Source: Clonostachys chloroleuca
Lineage: Eukaryota > Ascomycota > Sordariomycetes > Hypocreales > Bionectriaceae
Assembly (NCBI GenBank): GCA_037952775.1
Contig: JBANAY010000004.1
Coordinates: 4,588,001-4,652,000, forward strand
Length of the DNA: 64,000 bases
Direction of reading: 5' to 3'
Every line of letters begins with the position of its first letter. Position 1 is the stretch's first letter. Shown piece by piece: positions 46,658-57,766 of the stretch. The notes under the pieces were generated by a model. That model worked only from the letters and a program-made list of their open reading frames with translations, had not been told where the DNA came from and ran no database searches. The translations under genes were made by a program, and so were the position numbers.

Positions 46658-47394
46658 ATGCGGGCGAGCCTCCTCCTGGTCGGGATCGCATTCAACTGTG
46701 TGACAAGGGAGGTCCTGACATCGGGTGCAGTAGATAGTCGATGACTCCATAGAACATGTAGTACAGCCAATCAATTCCTCTGTATAGCGCCTGTTACTAG
46801 GACCCTTACATAATGCAATTAATGGGCTAGCTCCGTTATAGGGCGCCGTCCAGACAGGTGCCCTCGCCGCGACTCGCAGCAACTGGCGATCGAGCTGGAG
46901 ATGGCAGCAATGTCGGACTCGGAAGGCAGCTAATCACTTGGACCCCGGATTTGCCTAATGTCGGCACGCCATGCAAGACGGGATCGATCGGTGTTCGGCG
47001 AGTTGGCTCTCATCAATTGACCTGCTTGGTGCTTGGGGTTGGTCCCTGGTCGCTTCAGCTAGCGGGTGGTGCCTCTGCCCCGCACCAGCAGGAACCCCGC
47101 CACCGGCCAGCGACTTCGCAGTAAAAGATAATGGATGTGAACAAGGTTGAAGCTAAAACAGGTTGTAGGTAGACCGTCCGCAAACTCGACGGGCGCAGGT
47201 ACTTGGCCTTGGTGCTGAAATTTTTTTCGTCGTCCAATCCACCCTCGCCGTGCTTTCCCGTCTCTCCCATTATTTTATCTTCCCTCCTCCTCCTCGATTT
47301 TCCCTCCTTCGCTTCGACCTTCCCTCCATCGCCTCATCTTCCTCTACCCTTCCTTGCTTCTCTCCCGACTCCCAATTGCAGTCAATCCATCATC
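46658..47394. other. Intergenic: cupin 3' region and SHMT promoter
   Basis: No gene. The last 170 bases are an unbroken CT-rich leader, typical of highly expressed fungal housekeeping genes. Confidence 0.6.
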
Positions 47395-49051
47395 ATGTCT
47401 CCCATCAACCCTGAGTATGCCTTGTCGGCTTCCCACAAGGAGGTATGTTGCCATTCTGCTGCCATGCACTTGGAAACCTGTCCAAGCTAACCAATTGTTC
47501 CAGCTGCTCGAGAAGAGCCTTCTCGACTCCGACCCTGAGGTCGCTGATATCATGGTATGACTCAACACTAACCCGGCGATCCAATCTTGCTATGCCATTT
47601 GTGATTTCCTAACAATTTCTACAGAAGGCAGAGATCCAGCGCCAGCGTGAGTCTATTGTTCTCATCGCCTCCGAGAACATCACCTCTCGTGCCGTCTTCG
47701 ATGCCCTTGGTTCTCCCATGTCCAACAAGTACTCTGAGGGTTACCCCGGTGCTCGTTACTATGGAGGCAACCAGCACATCGACCAGATCGAGCTCCTGTG
47801 CCAGCGTCGTGCTCTTGCTACCTTCCACGCCGACCCCGAGAAGTGGGGTGTCAACGTCCAGTGCCTCAGTGGCAGCCCTGCCAACCTCCAGGTCTACCAG
47901 GCCATCATGCCTCCTCACGGTCGCCTCATGGGTCTTGACCTTCCCCACGGTGGTCACTTGAGCCACGGCTACCAGACTCCTTCCCGCAAGTACGTGAACC
48001 TTGTCCAAATGATATCCTTCGCCATCTGGTATTGGATGACTCAAACTAACCCGATCTCAGGATCTCCGCCGTCTCTACCTACTTCGAGACGATGCCCTAC
48101 CGCGTCGACCTCGAGACTGGCATCATCGACTACGACACCCTCGAGAAGAACGTCCAGCTCTACCGCCCCAAGGTCCTTGTTGCTGGTACCTCTGCCTACT
48201 GCCGCCTCATTGACTACGCTCGCATGCGTAAGATCGCTGACACCGTCGGTGCCTACCTCGTCGTCGACATGGCTCACATCTCCGGTCTCATTGCCGCCGA
48301 GGTTATCCCCTCTCCTTTCCTCCACGCCGACATTGTCACCACCACCACCCACAAGTCTCTCCGTGGCCCCCGTGGTGCCATGATCTTCTTCCGCAAGGGT
48401 GTCCGCTCCGTTGACGCCAAGACTGGAAAGGAGACCCTTTACGATCTCGAGGGCCCCATTAACTTCTCTGTCTTCCCTGGTCATCAGGGTGGTCCTCACA
48501 ACCACACCATCACTGCTCTCGCAGTTGCTCTTAAGCAGGCCCAGACCCCCGAGTTCAAGGCTTACCAGGAGAAGGTCGTCTCCAACGCCAAGACCCTCGA
48601 GAACAAGTTCAAGGAGCTCGGCCACAAGCTTGTTGCCGATGGCACTGACAGCCACATGGTCCTGCTTGACCTCCGCCAGCACTCTCTTGACGGTGCTCGT
48701 GTTGAGGCTGTCCTTGAGCAGATCAACATTGCCTGCAACAAGAATGCTATCCCTGGCGACAAGAGCGCCCTGACCCCTTGCGGTATCCGTATCGGTACCC
48801 CTGCCATGTCCAGCCGTGGTTTCGGTGAGAAGGACTTCGAGCGTGTCGCTGTTTACATTGACGAAGCCGTCAAGATCTGCAAGGAGGTCCAGGCTGGCCT
48901 TCCCAAGGAGGCCAACAAGCTCAAGGACTTCAAGGCCAAGGTTGCCACCGGTGAGATTGCCCGCATCAACGAGCTCCGCAAGGAGATCTCTGAGTACACC
49001 AGCACTTTCCCTCTCCCTGTTGAGGGCTGGCGTCTGGATGCTGGCATCTAA
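47395..49051 (+). CDS. SHM2: Serine hydroxymethyltransferase, cytosolic
   Basis: PLP enzyme that interconverts serine and glycine with one-carbon transfer to tetrahydrofolate. Exons are 47395..47442, 47504..47554, 47625..47989 and 48061..49051, 484 residues, full length. The first two coding exons are only 48 and 51 bases. No mitochondrial presequence ([16 protein letters not shown]), so the cytosolic form. Visible signatures: [20 protein letters not shown], the substrate loop YYGGNQHID, the PLP Asp in [12 protein letters not shown] and the Schiff-base Lys in [16 protein letters not shown]. Codon use is strongly biased to C-ending codons, as in highly expressed genes, which also produces long meaningless antisense frames. 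Confidence 0.97.
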
Positions 49052-50574
49052 ATGTCTGTACTATATCTACTCGCACGTGAGTACCCAGTTGCGTGGTGAA
49101 TTTCGAAGATATCCCTGAAACGGATCAGAAACTGCTCTCTACTATATGGCGGAGGACAACCCAGTTTTTTTCATCAAAAAAAGGGGAAGTCTAATTTGGA
49201 GCTGGACGCTAAACTTTAACATGAATGGATGATGGCAAATGTTCAACAAAAGCATGCATTTTTATGGGCGCACGATTTTTTTTTAGTGATTTGGAGGGAG
49301 TTGGGCAATGGATGGAATGAAAGAAAGGGATTTATATACAGGAAGACAATTCTCTGGATGGAGCTCTTTCTGCGAACTAGATCGTCTTAACACGATTCAA
49401 ATATGAGACAATAAATACTATCAGACTATGAACATAAAGCGTCTATAAAACTGGCCTGCTTCATCCTACCGCATTTAACATCGCATGTCTGTTGTGGCCT
49501 TTGCCAAGGTTGTAGACCAACCATGGTCGGCATCCTATTGAACCTTTGATGTTCAAACACTGGATACATTCGCGATCAGGCCTGCGTGATATCTGCTCTT
49601 TCCAATCGATATGTTTTAAAGTAGCCAACTTATCGTAGCTATCTCTTGATATCCTCAACCCAGCCAGCTTCGAGTCATGACTCCCCCGCAACCGGAGCGC
49701 TTCCTTCCTTGCACCCGGTTTGGAAATAACACCAAACCAAAACAAAACACCCATGAAACAAATACCCAAGCGGTCTCTGCTCGGATGGACACCACTTCAC
49801 AAACATATTCATCTCCCTCCCCCCAAGTCTCTGGCCAAATTGAATGAGAAAAAAGCCCGAGACAAAAAAAATTCTAATTGCCATACAGTGCCATCCCCCA
49901 AACCCCTCCCCTGCAGTTGCTTCCAGATCGAAGCTAATTTAAAACGAGCAAAAAAAATTAAAAAAATTCTCAAACGACACCATGCTGCCAGTCCAATGTA
50001 ATTTTCTAAATAAGATTGCTCCCGTCTTGTTGGCCAATCGCCTTTTTCGTTGTTATGTCAGACCAATTGAAAGTTTAATGCGCCGGCACCAGCGGCTCGA
50101 GGGCTCCCCAACGTTCGGGGAGGACGGGGGAGCCAGGTAGAATGAGTATTTAAAGTGTTACAATGCGTGAGGAGAGCCCGTAGTCGGCCCCGGTAGTGGT
50201 AGTGGCATTTTTTTTTGTCTTTTTTCTTCTTCAAGTCGTGTGATTTCGTGGGTGCGGCCTCCGCCAGATTTTCTCCTTGACGCCTGCTGTGGAAAGTTGA
50301 TACAATAGGCTCTGAAGCGATGCAAAAAATGATAAGAAATATTCGAGTTCCACAAAACGGTTAGGATATCGAGGGTATGGTAGGAAAAACGGGCAAAAAC
50401 AAGGCGTTCTGCAAAATACAGTGGTTTTAAGGAAATTATCAAACTGGCTCTTCACCCTTTATCATGTGTGGGTTGTCTAGGTGCCGAGCCGGATACATGT
50501 TCCATGGTAGGGAGCTGAGCCAATTGTAGAGGCCCCTTAATGATCGTGAATGGTAGGCATCAACTGCTATCCGA
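49052..50574. other. Convergent intergenic region, 1.5 kb
   Basis: No supported gene. AT-rich with many A and T runs (for example near 49275, 49865, 49960 and 50210). Holds the 3' regions of SHMT and SPT7. Confidence 0.55.
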
Positions 50575-53500
50575 TTAAGGGGCGATGCTTTCTGGGCTCA
50601 TCATGCCCATGCCCTCTTCTTTGTCGGTCTGGCTGGTGCCGCCCTGGCTCTGGGTGCTGTCCGCACGCTCCATGGAGGGGGCCAGTGCAAGGACAGCAGG
50701 GTTTGGAGCTGCTCCGTTCGGCATGCTCAGTGATTTCTTCTTGGATGGAGTATTGTTGACCGAGCCGGCCTTTTCAAGAGCAGCCGCATTTAGTTTGGCT
50801 TCTGCAGCAGCGGCTTCCATCTTCTTCTTCTTCTTGGCGAGAGCCAGCTGCTCTTTTGGTGGTCTCTTTTGGGCCGACACGATCTTACCACTCGCGCCAA
50901 GTCGTGGGCGTGGTTTCCTCTGCTTGACTGGCAAGTCTTCGTCTTCGACCAGGGGCTGATCGCCGTTAGCGTGTAGCTTGGCCAAGAAGAAGTTCTTGAC
51001 CAGTCCAATCTGATCTTGAATGTTCTCTCGGGTGACAGCCTCCAGGGGATCGAGGGCAGAAAAGAGATCGGCAGTCGTGGAACCAGAGGTCTGCGTCTGC
51101 ATTTTTGATATTGATTTCGTACCCTGGACTGGAGGAGGTGGAACGGAACACCCAGGGCTCCGCCCAGTTCCTGATCCAATCCAAGCGCTTTGAAACCAAA
51201 GAAGTCTTCACCAAGATCGTCCGCAAAATCGCCACTAACGAATGTGTCGGCCCCATCCTTAAATGCCCCGACACCGTCGTTACCGGCTTCTCCTGCAAGC
51301 GCTGGGCGCAGAAGGTCGGTGAGATGGACCTTCATCCTATCGTGAAGTGCCCCGAGCTTGCTGCTATGACGGTCGAGCTCGTCCTTGATGTAAGTGTCTA
51401 GAGTGACGACATCAAAACCGTTCTCATCTAGAGTATGCAGCATTATTTCTTCAGGTGTAAATCTTGATTGAATCTGGACGCCTGAAGGTGTCTGTACTGC
51501 CTTCTTTTCTACATTTTGATAGACGTTGAAGGTCTTGACTAGTTTCTGAAAGTAGTCGGCGGCGATACTAGTGAAAGCATCGACGGCTGAAGGCTGCGTC
51601 TCTTCAAATCCAGCGTGGTAAAGAATTTTGGTGATAGACCGTTTTAGGGCGTTCTGGCAAGTATCTGAGGCCATCACCGGGCCATTATCAGAAATGAAGT
51701 GCGGTTCAATATCCTGCTCGATGAAGGGCTCATGGTTGGATTTCGGGAATTGGTTTGCATACACCTATGTTGCGTCAGCATTGGATGAGTCTGTCGTCTA
51801 GATTATTTCTTACCTGTGTCTGCACCTGCATCTGTTTGATGACCGAAATCTTGCTAGAGAGCTTCCTTGTCTCCTGGATTTGGTGGATATTGTTGTCGAT
51901 CTTCTTTGCCAGGCGACTATGCGGGGCCACAAAGGAACCCGGCGTCACGGTATGAAGAAAATCCTCATGTTGATTGATTACGTGACCCTCTCCATCCTCA
52001 ATCCAGCGGAATTTCGGCTCGATATCGGGGATATTGCTGAGCGTGTCGTAGTAATCGGGAAGCACTCTCTCCACCTCCTCAGCAATACCTTCCGCCAGAG
52101 TCTCGGAAGGTTTGTTTGCCGAATCTTGAACAGGAGCAGCATGGGCATCCGAATCCAAATCTGCCCCCGTGGCTTGGGATTCCGCTTCTACTTGATGTTT
52201 TAAGAAACGTCGCATAGCGGCCTTTGTGCGAAGAGCTGCCGAGGCCTCGGCATTCAGCTTGTTCTCTTTGAATAGGAGGTTCCTTTCTTTGGCTACCAGG
52301 GCGCGATCTTTCTTCGTCGTTTGTTTCCATATTTTGTACTCCTCACTTTCGAATGCTTGTTCAGCCGCCTCGCCGAAAGCCTGGTTCAAGGCCATCCCAC
52401 TGAGCGTTGAGCCGTCAACATCTATGGCGTCAGCGTTACTCCCCATATTCGAGACACCGTTAGGCATCCCTGGAGTATTTGACCGGCCAACTGGTGTCGA
52501 GAATCCGTTGCTACCGTCAAAGGCTTCAGAATCTTCCCGACCATGTTTCCCTAGAATCCCATTGACTTGAAGGATTGGCTTTTGATCGATTGCCGGGGTG
52601 TCTTCCTTCTTGTCATTGGGAGCTTTCCGAGACTTATTGGCGCCTTTGGTGCCCGTCTTCCGGCCACGCGATGACATTATTGGCTCATCGTCTGAATCGT
52701 CACCGGCGTCATCCTCGCCACCGTTGTGTTTGCGGCGTTCCTCGGCTTCTACCTCTGCACGGGACCGTACGACGAGATCAGGAATCAAGGGAATGAGTTT
52801 ATCAGCCTCCTTTCTCATGCCATTGGCCATCCTCCGTAGTGGGCTGTTCATGTCTTGGTTGTACTTGAGACAGTTATCCCATATCAAGTTGAGGTCAGTC
52901 ACAAATTCGGCTTTAGATTTGTAAGTCAGCGACTTGAGCTTTTTCGTCATCGTGCCCATGTCCATAGGATTCTTGACAACTGCGATAAGAGTTAGCATGC
53001 AAAGGTGACCGCGAGGAGGGTAAGAGCATACAATCGCTGTAGTTCGGCGCTTCTCTTTTGCTGACTTTGGTGAGGAAGGGGGTTGAGTACTCGGTATGAG
53101 CTTTTAACTCTGTCAAGACCTTTTCTAGGGCCTCGTACAGCTCCTCCTGATTGACGTTTTCTTCACTCGCCCACTTGCTCCGATTTTTCCTGACCTCATT
53201 CATTAAAAGCCTAAGCTCAGCATCAGAAGCTGCGACCTGATCTCTTTTGGCATCAATCCTTGCGATGAGATGCTTCAAAGTCAAACTGGAAGCGCCTAGA
53301 TTGGCGCTACTCAGTGTCCCTTGGTTGCTGGCTTGCTGACCCCCAGATGTATGGCCGTTATGATCCATTTCTGCTTGGAGTTGTTTCTCGGTGTCCTCGA
53401 GCCTTTGCTGCTCGAGCATAGCCGCCCGGTCATTCTCCAAGGGGTATATGATCGTGTGGAAGGTTTTCCTTGCGGCCTCCTCGATCGCCTTTTGTGTTTC

Positions 53501-54100
53501 CTCTAACGACTTGTTACTTTCGTCTGCGGGTTTACCACGATCGGATAAGCCATCCTGCCCCTTAATCTTGTCTATTCGCTTGTCTGGCGAATTAACCGAC
53601 TGAACAGGGGAGGATCCGGATTTCGATGGAGAGAGGAGCGAGCTGGCGGCGGCAGCATTTTGAGATTTTATGGAGGGTGGTTGGGGTTGTTCATCTTCCT
53701 CCTCCTCATCATCATCGTCGTAGTCATCTTCGTCGATGGTTCTCTTCGCCTTCTTCAAAGGTGGCTCCTTTATCGGCTCGTGATCGGTGGTCGGAGGTAG
53801 AACGGCGGGGGTGGTCGCACTGCCAGATGCAGACGCGCGTGTGAGGGCACGAATCGCGTCGCGGTTATACCCCCCATCATCCCCAAATATCAGAGAGATC
53901 CGATCTTCGGTTTGATGATACAACTCTGTGAAAAGAGCGCGACGATTCTCTTCCTCGACATCAATGGATGCCTCAGGCATCAACACTGACATATTGGAGT
54001 TGCGCGCCGATCCATCATCTAGAGGATTTAAGCCTTTATTGTTGACTGAGTATTGCGATATGGGAGGCGGACCGGTCGACTGGCCATTGAAAAGCGACAT
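50575..54100 (-). CDS. SPT7: SAGA subunit Spt7 (bromodomain plus histone fold); one frame break
   Basis: Scaffold subunit of the SAGA histone acetyltransferase coactivator. Exons in transcript order are 54100..53032, 52979..51814 and 51764..50575, about 1141 residues. The N-terminus has acidic tracts ([14 protein letters not shown]). The bromodomain straddles intron 1: [19 protein letters not shown], then [17 protein letters not shown] and [11 protein letters not shown] Bromo_TP histone fold follows in exon 3 ([34 protein letters not shown]), then the Spt7 block [15 protein letters not shown] with [12 protein letters not shown]. Directly after it, the frame must change at a run of five A (transcript sense, 51102-51106) to continue into [17 protein letters not shown] and on to the stop at 50575. 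One missing A is the simplest cause. Lys-rich C-terminus with nuclear signals. Confidence 0.92.
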
Positions 54101-55275
54101 ATTGAGGCCCTAGTGATGGAAGCGACAAGATGGCGACCGTCGCCATGCGCAGCGAAATGCGCTCGCGTAGGGCCGTGACAAAGACAGATGAGACGCTCAA
54201 CACGGCATGAGAGGAAATACTGGCATCGACTGAGATGGAGGACGCGGTTTCGCGACAAATTAGTTGCGTATGGTTGTGCTTTGATGATTCGTAGTCCGAC
54301 GGTTTTGCCGTGTCTCCATGGGATGAGGTTGAGATTTGGGAGTTTGCACCTTTCCCGAAGCGGGACTTGTCTGGGAGAACAGCCTTGGGGAGAGATTCAC
54401 TAACCACGTAGGTACAGTAGACCCTGGGGTTTAGAATGCCGCAGGCAAGGACTGTGCCATCGTATTCTTGTGCGCCGTAAAATACGGAGGCCAAATTAAC
54501 TATACCTGGCGAGAAAAACACTACGATATCTATTCTAAACTTTCTACAATAGCCTCATTGGGTGATAGTGACAGAGGTTCTACGGTAGCATGTATGGAGT
54601 ACTACGGAGCTGAGCATTAGTGATGCATAAGACTGCGGAGTAGAGAGGCTGATCAGGTGAAGTGTCATGTGATCTGTATACGTACCCCAGTGGCTTGCTC
54701 GGCCAGATCATGCTACGTACCAAGGTCTGGCTGGCGTTCCTCCGGAATTGGGAGTGCTGATGCTATCTAGCAAGAGGAAATATTTCAAATCCAATTGAAT
54801 GGAAATTCTCGCGATGTGATGCCCTCTGTAATGCGGAATTGGCGGCATATCAATTATTGTCGAGAGCATCCCGTACTGTTGGGATGGACCGATGACTTCA
54901 TAGCTTAATCTAGGCTTAGGTACATGGGAAAAGTACTTTTTGTCGCCAGCCGCTCGTGTTACCAGCCATGAGCTGCTAACGATTTGCGACTGTTCGGACA
55001 CTTCTGGCATTATCGGGCCATCAAGCCAGGCAGCAGGCATTCACACCCCATTACTTCGTTATCGCCAGACCCAGCCACATATTTTCTTAGACATACTCGG
55101 CGAACATCATTACCGTGTCGCAACACTGCCACTACATTACAGCTACATTGGTGTGCACCCATAGGCATCGTCGAACTTGCCCAGCTTCCCTAGCTTAGGC
55201 CTGCGTAATGCACCCGGAGCCACTCGATCCAACACTTCAGCATATCCAAGATCAACCCCGAATCATATAGCAGCC
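54101..55275. other. Divergent intergenic region, SPT7 and VanZ-like gene
   Basis: No supported gene. The open frame running into the SPT7 start from upstream is leader sequence without motifs. Confidence 0.55.
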
Positions 55276-55943
55276 ATGAGGATCCGATTTTCATTTGCAG
55301 GTAGGTTGAGGCAACAGTACTTGTTCTCTCCGCAGACCCGTTAGTTGACATTTCGTCGCCAGGTGTCTTCCTGCTCCTCCTTCTAGCTGCCGCATACGCT
55401 GGCCTTACCTCATTGCAACTCGGCCACATTGTCAATGATAAAGTATTGCATGTTGCTACATTCTTTGTTTTGACCGTGGTATTTTACTGGATTGTGGATA
55501 CAAACCGACGCCGAACGCTTCACATGACCCTCATCGTCTGTACCTTGATCCTGGGTATCGGCTCTGAGTTTCTTCAGAGCTTCCTCCCGAATGGCCGCGA
55601 ATTCGACATGTATGATATTGTTGCCAACATCGTGGGCAGTCTGGCTGGTCTAGGACTTTGCGCCTGGTATCACAAGCGCATGCTAGATCGTCGGCGACAG
55701 CGTAAAACATACAATGCGGTCCCTGGGGAAGACGAAGCGGACCTGGAACTTGGCGAGGGTCATGAGACGGGGGTTGCTGACGAAGCTCCGCGAGCTCGGA
55801 CCTTGGAGGAAGAGGTTGATAATTGGGACGAAAATGCGCAGGACGATTGGGATGAGGAAGATGTTGCTGATGGCAATGCATCAAAGAAGGCCAATGACAC
55901 AGAAATTCCGGGTCCTAGCGACGCAAAAAAGCGTGCTGATTGA
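55276..55943 (+). CDS. VanZ-like small membrane protein
   Basis: Predicted four-helix membrane protein of unknown function. Exons are 55276..55300 and 55363..55943, 201 residues; the first exon encodes only eight residues (MRIRFSFA) plus one base, and the 62-base intron ends at cgccag. Four hydrophobic segments are seen: GVFLLLLLAAAYAGL, KVLHVATFFVLTVVFYWIV, LHMTLIVCTLILGIGSEF and IVANIVGSLAGLGLCAWY. The HxxxF...SE..Q..LP.R..D..D...N..G pattern (DKVLHVATF; SEFLQSFLPNGREFDMYDIV) is typical of the VanZ-like family, first named from a glycopeptide-resistance accessory protein; fungal members are uncharacterised and are not resistance genes. An acidic cytosolic tail follows. Prefoldin 3 lies downstream on the same strand. 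Confidence 0.85.
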
Positions 55944-56467
55944 TGACCCGTCCGAGATGGCTAGAGTGCTCAGTTATGGGATGGGAAAATGGTGGTACGA
56001 GTGAGGAAGCATGACAGTTATACGAGATATGAATATACTTTTTGCATTGTCTGATTATATGCCTAATATCGCGAATCTATTTCGACAAAAAGCTAGCATG
56101 TGGTAAAGTTCGGGTTTCGATATACGGTAGATCTTGCTGCTCTTCACAGACAACATTCTAATGAGAAACAGAGCGAGGGGAAATCTCCAGCGATTTGATC
56201 CCGGGATCTAAACCGAGAGGTTTGATTTACTTCGAATAGACAACCTTTGGGCTTGTGATAGCTCTGTATGTATGAATTACCTCGATCTACTAGTTCTGTT
56301 TGGCCTCAGGTCAAAGTGCTGACCCACATCTTCGGTGAGGTATAACCCCACCTACATATTCACCGAGCAGCAACACCACCACCCCACTGACGAAATGTTT
56401 GTGGGTGAGAGGTGACTTCCGCATCAACGATACCTCACAGGTTTGTTTCTCAAGGCGCCTTTCCAAT
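55944..56467. other. Intergenic, VanZ-like 3' region and prefoldin promoter
   Basis: Nothing recognisable in this short gap between two same-strand genes. Confidence 0.6.
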
Positions 56468-57388
56468 ATGGCAACCAAAGGAAAGGAGGCCGATGCCAGG
56501 TATTTCTATGCATCGAGATATTAACCCGAGAGTTTTCCGTGCTAACACAATTATAGTGGGAAGGATGCTACTCCAAGCAACCCCCGCGGCATTCCCTATG
56601 CCCCCTTCGTGGACAAGGTCGAGGACTATGTTGCTTCGCGAGACGATGTAGAGCCGACTTTGCGCAGCTTCCAAGAGATGATTTCGTGAGCCACCCTCGA
56701 CCTTCAAAGCTCTGCGATGCGAATCGAAGCAGCACTCCAACAAGTTAGAGGAGAAATAAGTGTGGTAACCGGGCTTCGCATCTAGGAAATACCAGTTCAT
56801 GGAGGTGAACCTGCAACAGCGGATGACCGGACTGAGAGAGAAGATACCGGATATTCAGAAGACTCTTGATACAGTTCGGTTTTTGAAGCTCAGAAAGGTG
56901 AGTCGGGCGCAACGCATGCAGTCACCAGACATGGTACTGATGAGCAACAAGGAGGAAACCGAGCCGATCGAAACAACCTTTGAACTCAACGATACTCTTT
57001 ACGCAAGAGCCAATATCCCACCGACGGAGGAAGTACATATCTGGCTTGGTGTATGCAGATCGTTACCAGCACCTATATGTATATGCTGATATCAAATAGG
57101 CCAACGTTATGCTGTCTTATCCTATTGATGAAGCCGAGGTGCTTTTGGGCTCAAAGCTCACGACAGCCCAAACTAGCTTGACTAATTGCGAGGAGGACTT
57201 GGATTTCCTTCGGGAACAGATCACAGTATGTTTGGGTTCATTCGATCTTGCCAATACTCATTCTGACATTAAGCTAGACAATGGAGGTTGCTATCGCAAG
57301 AGTTTATAACTGGGAGGTGGTACAGAAGCGTAAGGATAAAGCGGAGGGAGGGGAAGGCGAAAAGGGCGGGAAGACCCCAAACGACTAA
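56468..57388 (+). CDS. PAC10: Prefoldin subunit 3 (VBP1/Pac10)
   Basis: Alpha-type subunit of the hexameric prefoldin chaperone that delivers tubulin and actin to CCT. Six small exons: 56468..56499, 56557..56685, 56786..56897, 56952..57050, 57100..57225 and 57278..57388, 202 residues, the family's usual length. Signatures in order: GIPYAPFVDKVEDYV, KYQFMEVNLQQRM, TLDTVRFLKLRK, EPIETTFELNDTLYARA, WLG then ANVMLSYPIDEAE, and EEDLDFLREQITTMEVAIAR. The two long coiled-coil arms flank the beta hairpins as in alpha subunits. Intron 3 (56898..56951) is 54 bases long with no in-frame stop, so its retention would add 18 residues without breaking the frame. Many introns in so short a gene is usual for this family in Pezizomycotina. 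Confidence 0.93.
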
Positions 57389-57766
57389 TGGTAGCTTTCT
57401 GAAATTGAAGCCTTAAAAAACCCACCCATTAAAATTCAGAGAGGGGACTATATCATGCTGCTGAGATCTAGCACAAGAGAAATATAAAATTACAAGATCT
57501 GGATGTCTATGGTAGGTTTGATGCGTGTGTTTCCTGGGCTTATTGGTTATCCACCGAGTCGGCCACTACGGGGTTGCAATTCCAAGCATCCCATTGGTGC
57601 AATGCCCCGATTTTTGCATCTGGGATCAGCCTTCGTCGCTAGATCGCGAACTTCAATTTTTTTTATTTTAGAAACTACCGCATTGAAATCAATTGCTAGC
57701 CATGCCAGGAACATCTTCTGACACCCCCTAAATCATCAGTTGCCATTGCCCAGCAGTGTTGAAGTC
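57389..57766. other. Intergenic, 0.4 kb
   Basis: Nothing recognisable; a T-run near 57658 is the only notable element. Confidence 0.6.

Noticed and set aside
48041..48682. 213-codon ORF opposite SHMT
   Set aside because: Caused by strong codon bias in SHMT; Val/Asp/Glu-rich with no domain.
51099..51110. Programmed -1 ribosomal frameshift in SPT7
   Set aside because: The A run is not arranged as a canonical slippery heptamer in the reading frame, and four other genes in the window show similar breaks without slippery sites.
54036..54521. 162-codon minus-strand ORF overlapping the SPT7 start
   Set aside because: Different frame from SPT7, no motif; it is promoter and leader sequence.
55276..55943. 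VanZ-like protein as an antibiotic resistance gene
   Set aside because: The name comes from a bacterial accessory protein; fungal members are widespread and there are no other van-type genes here.
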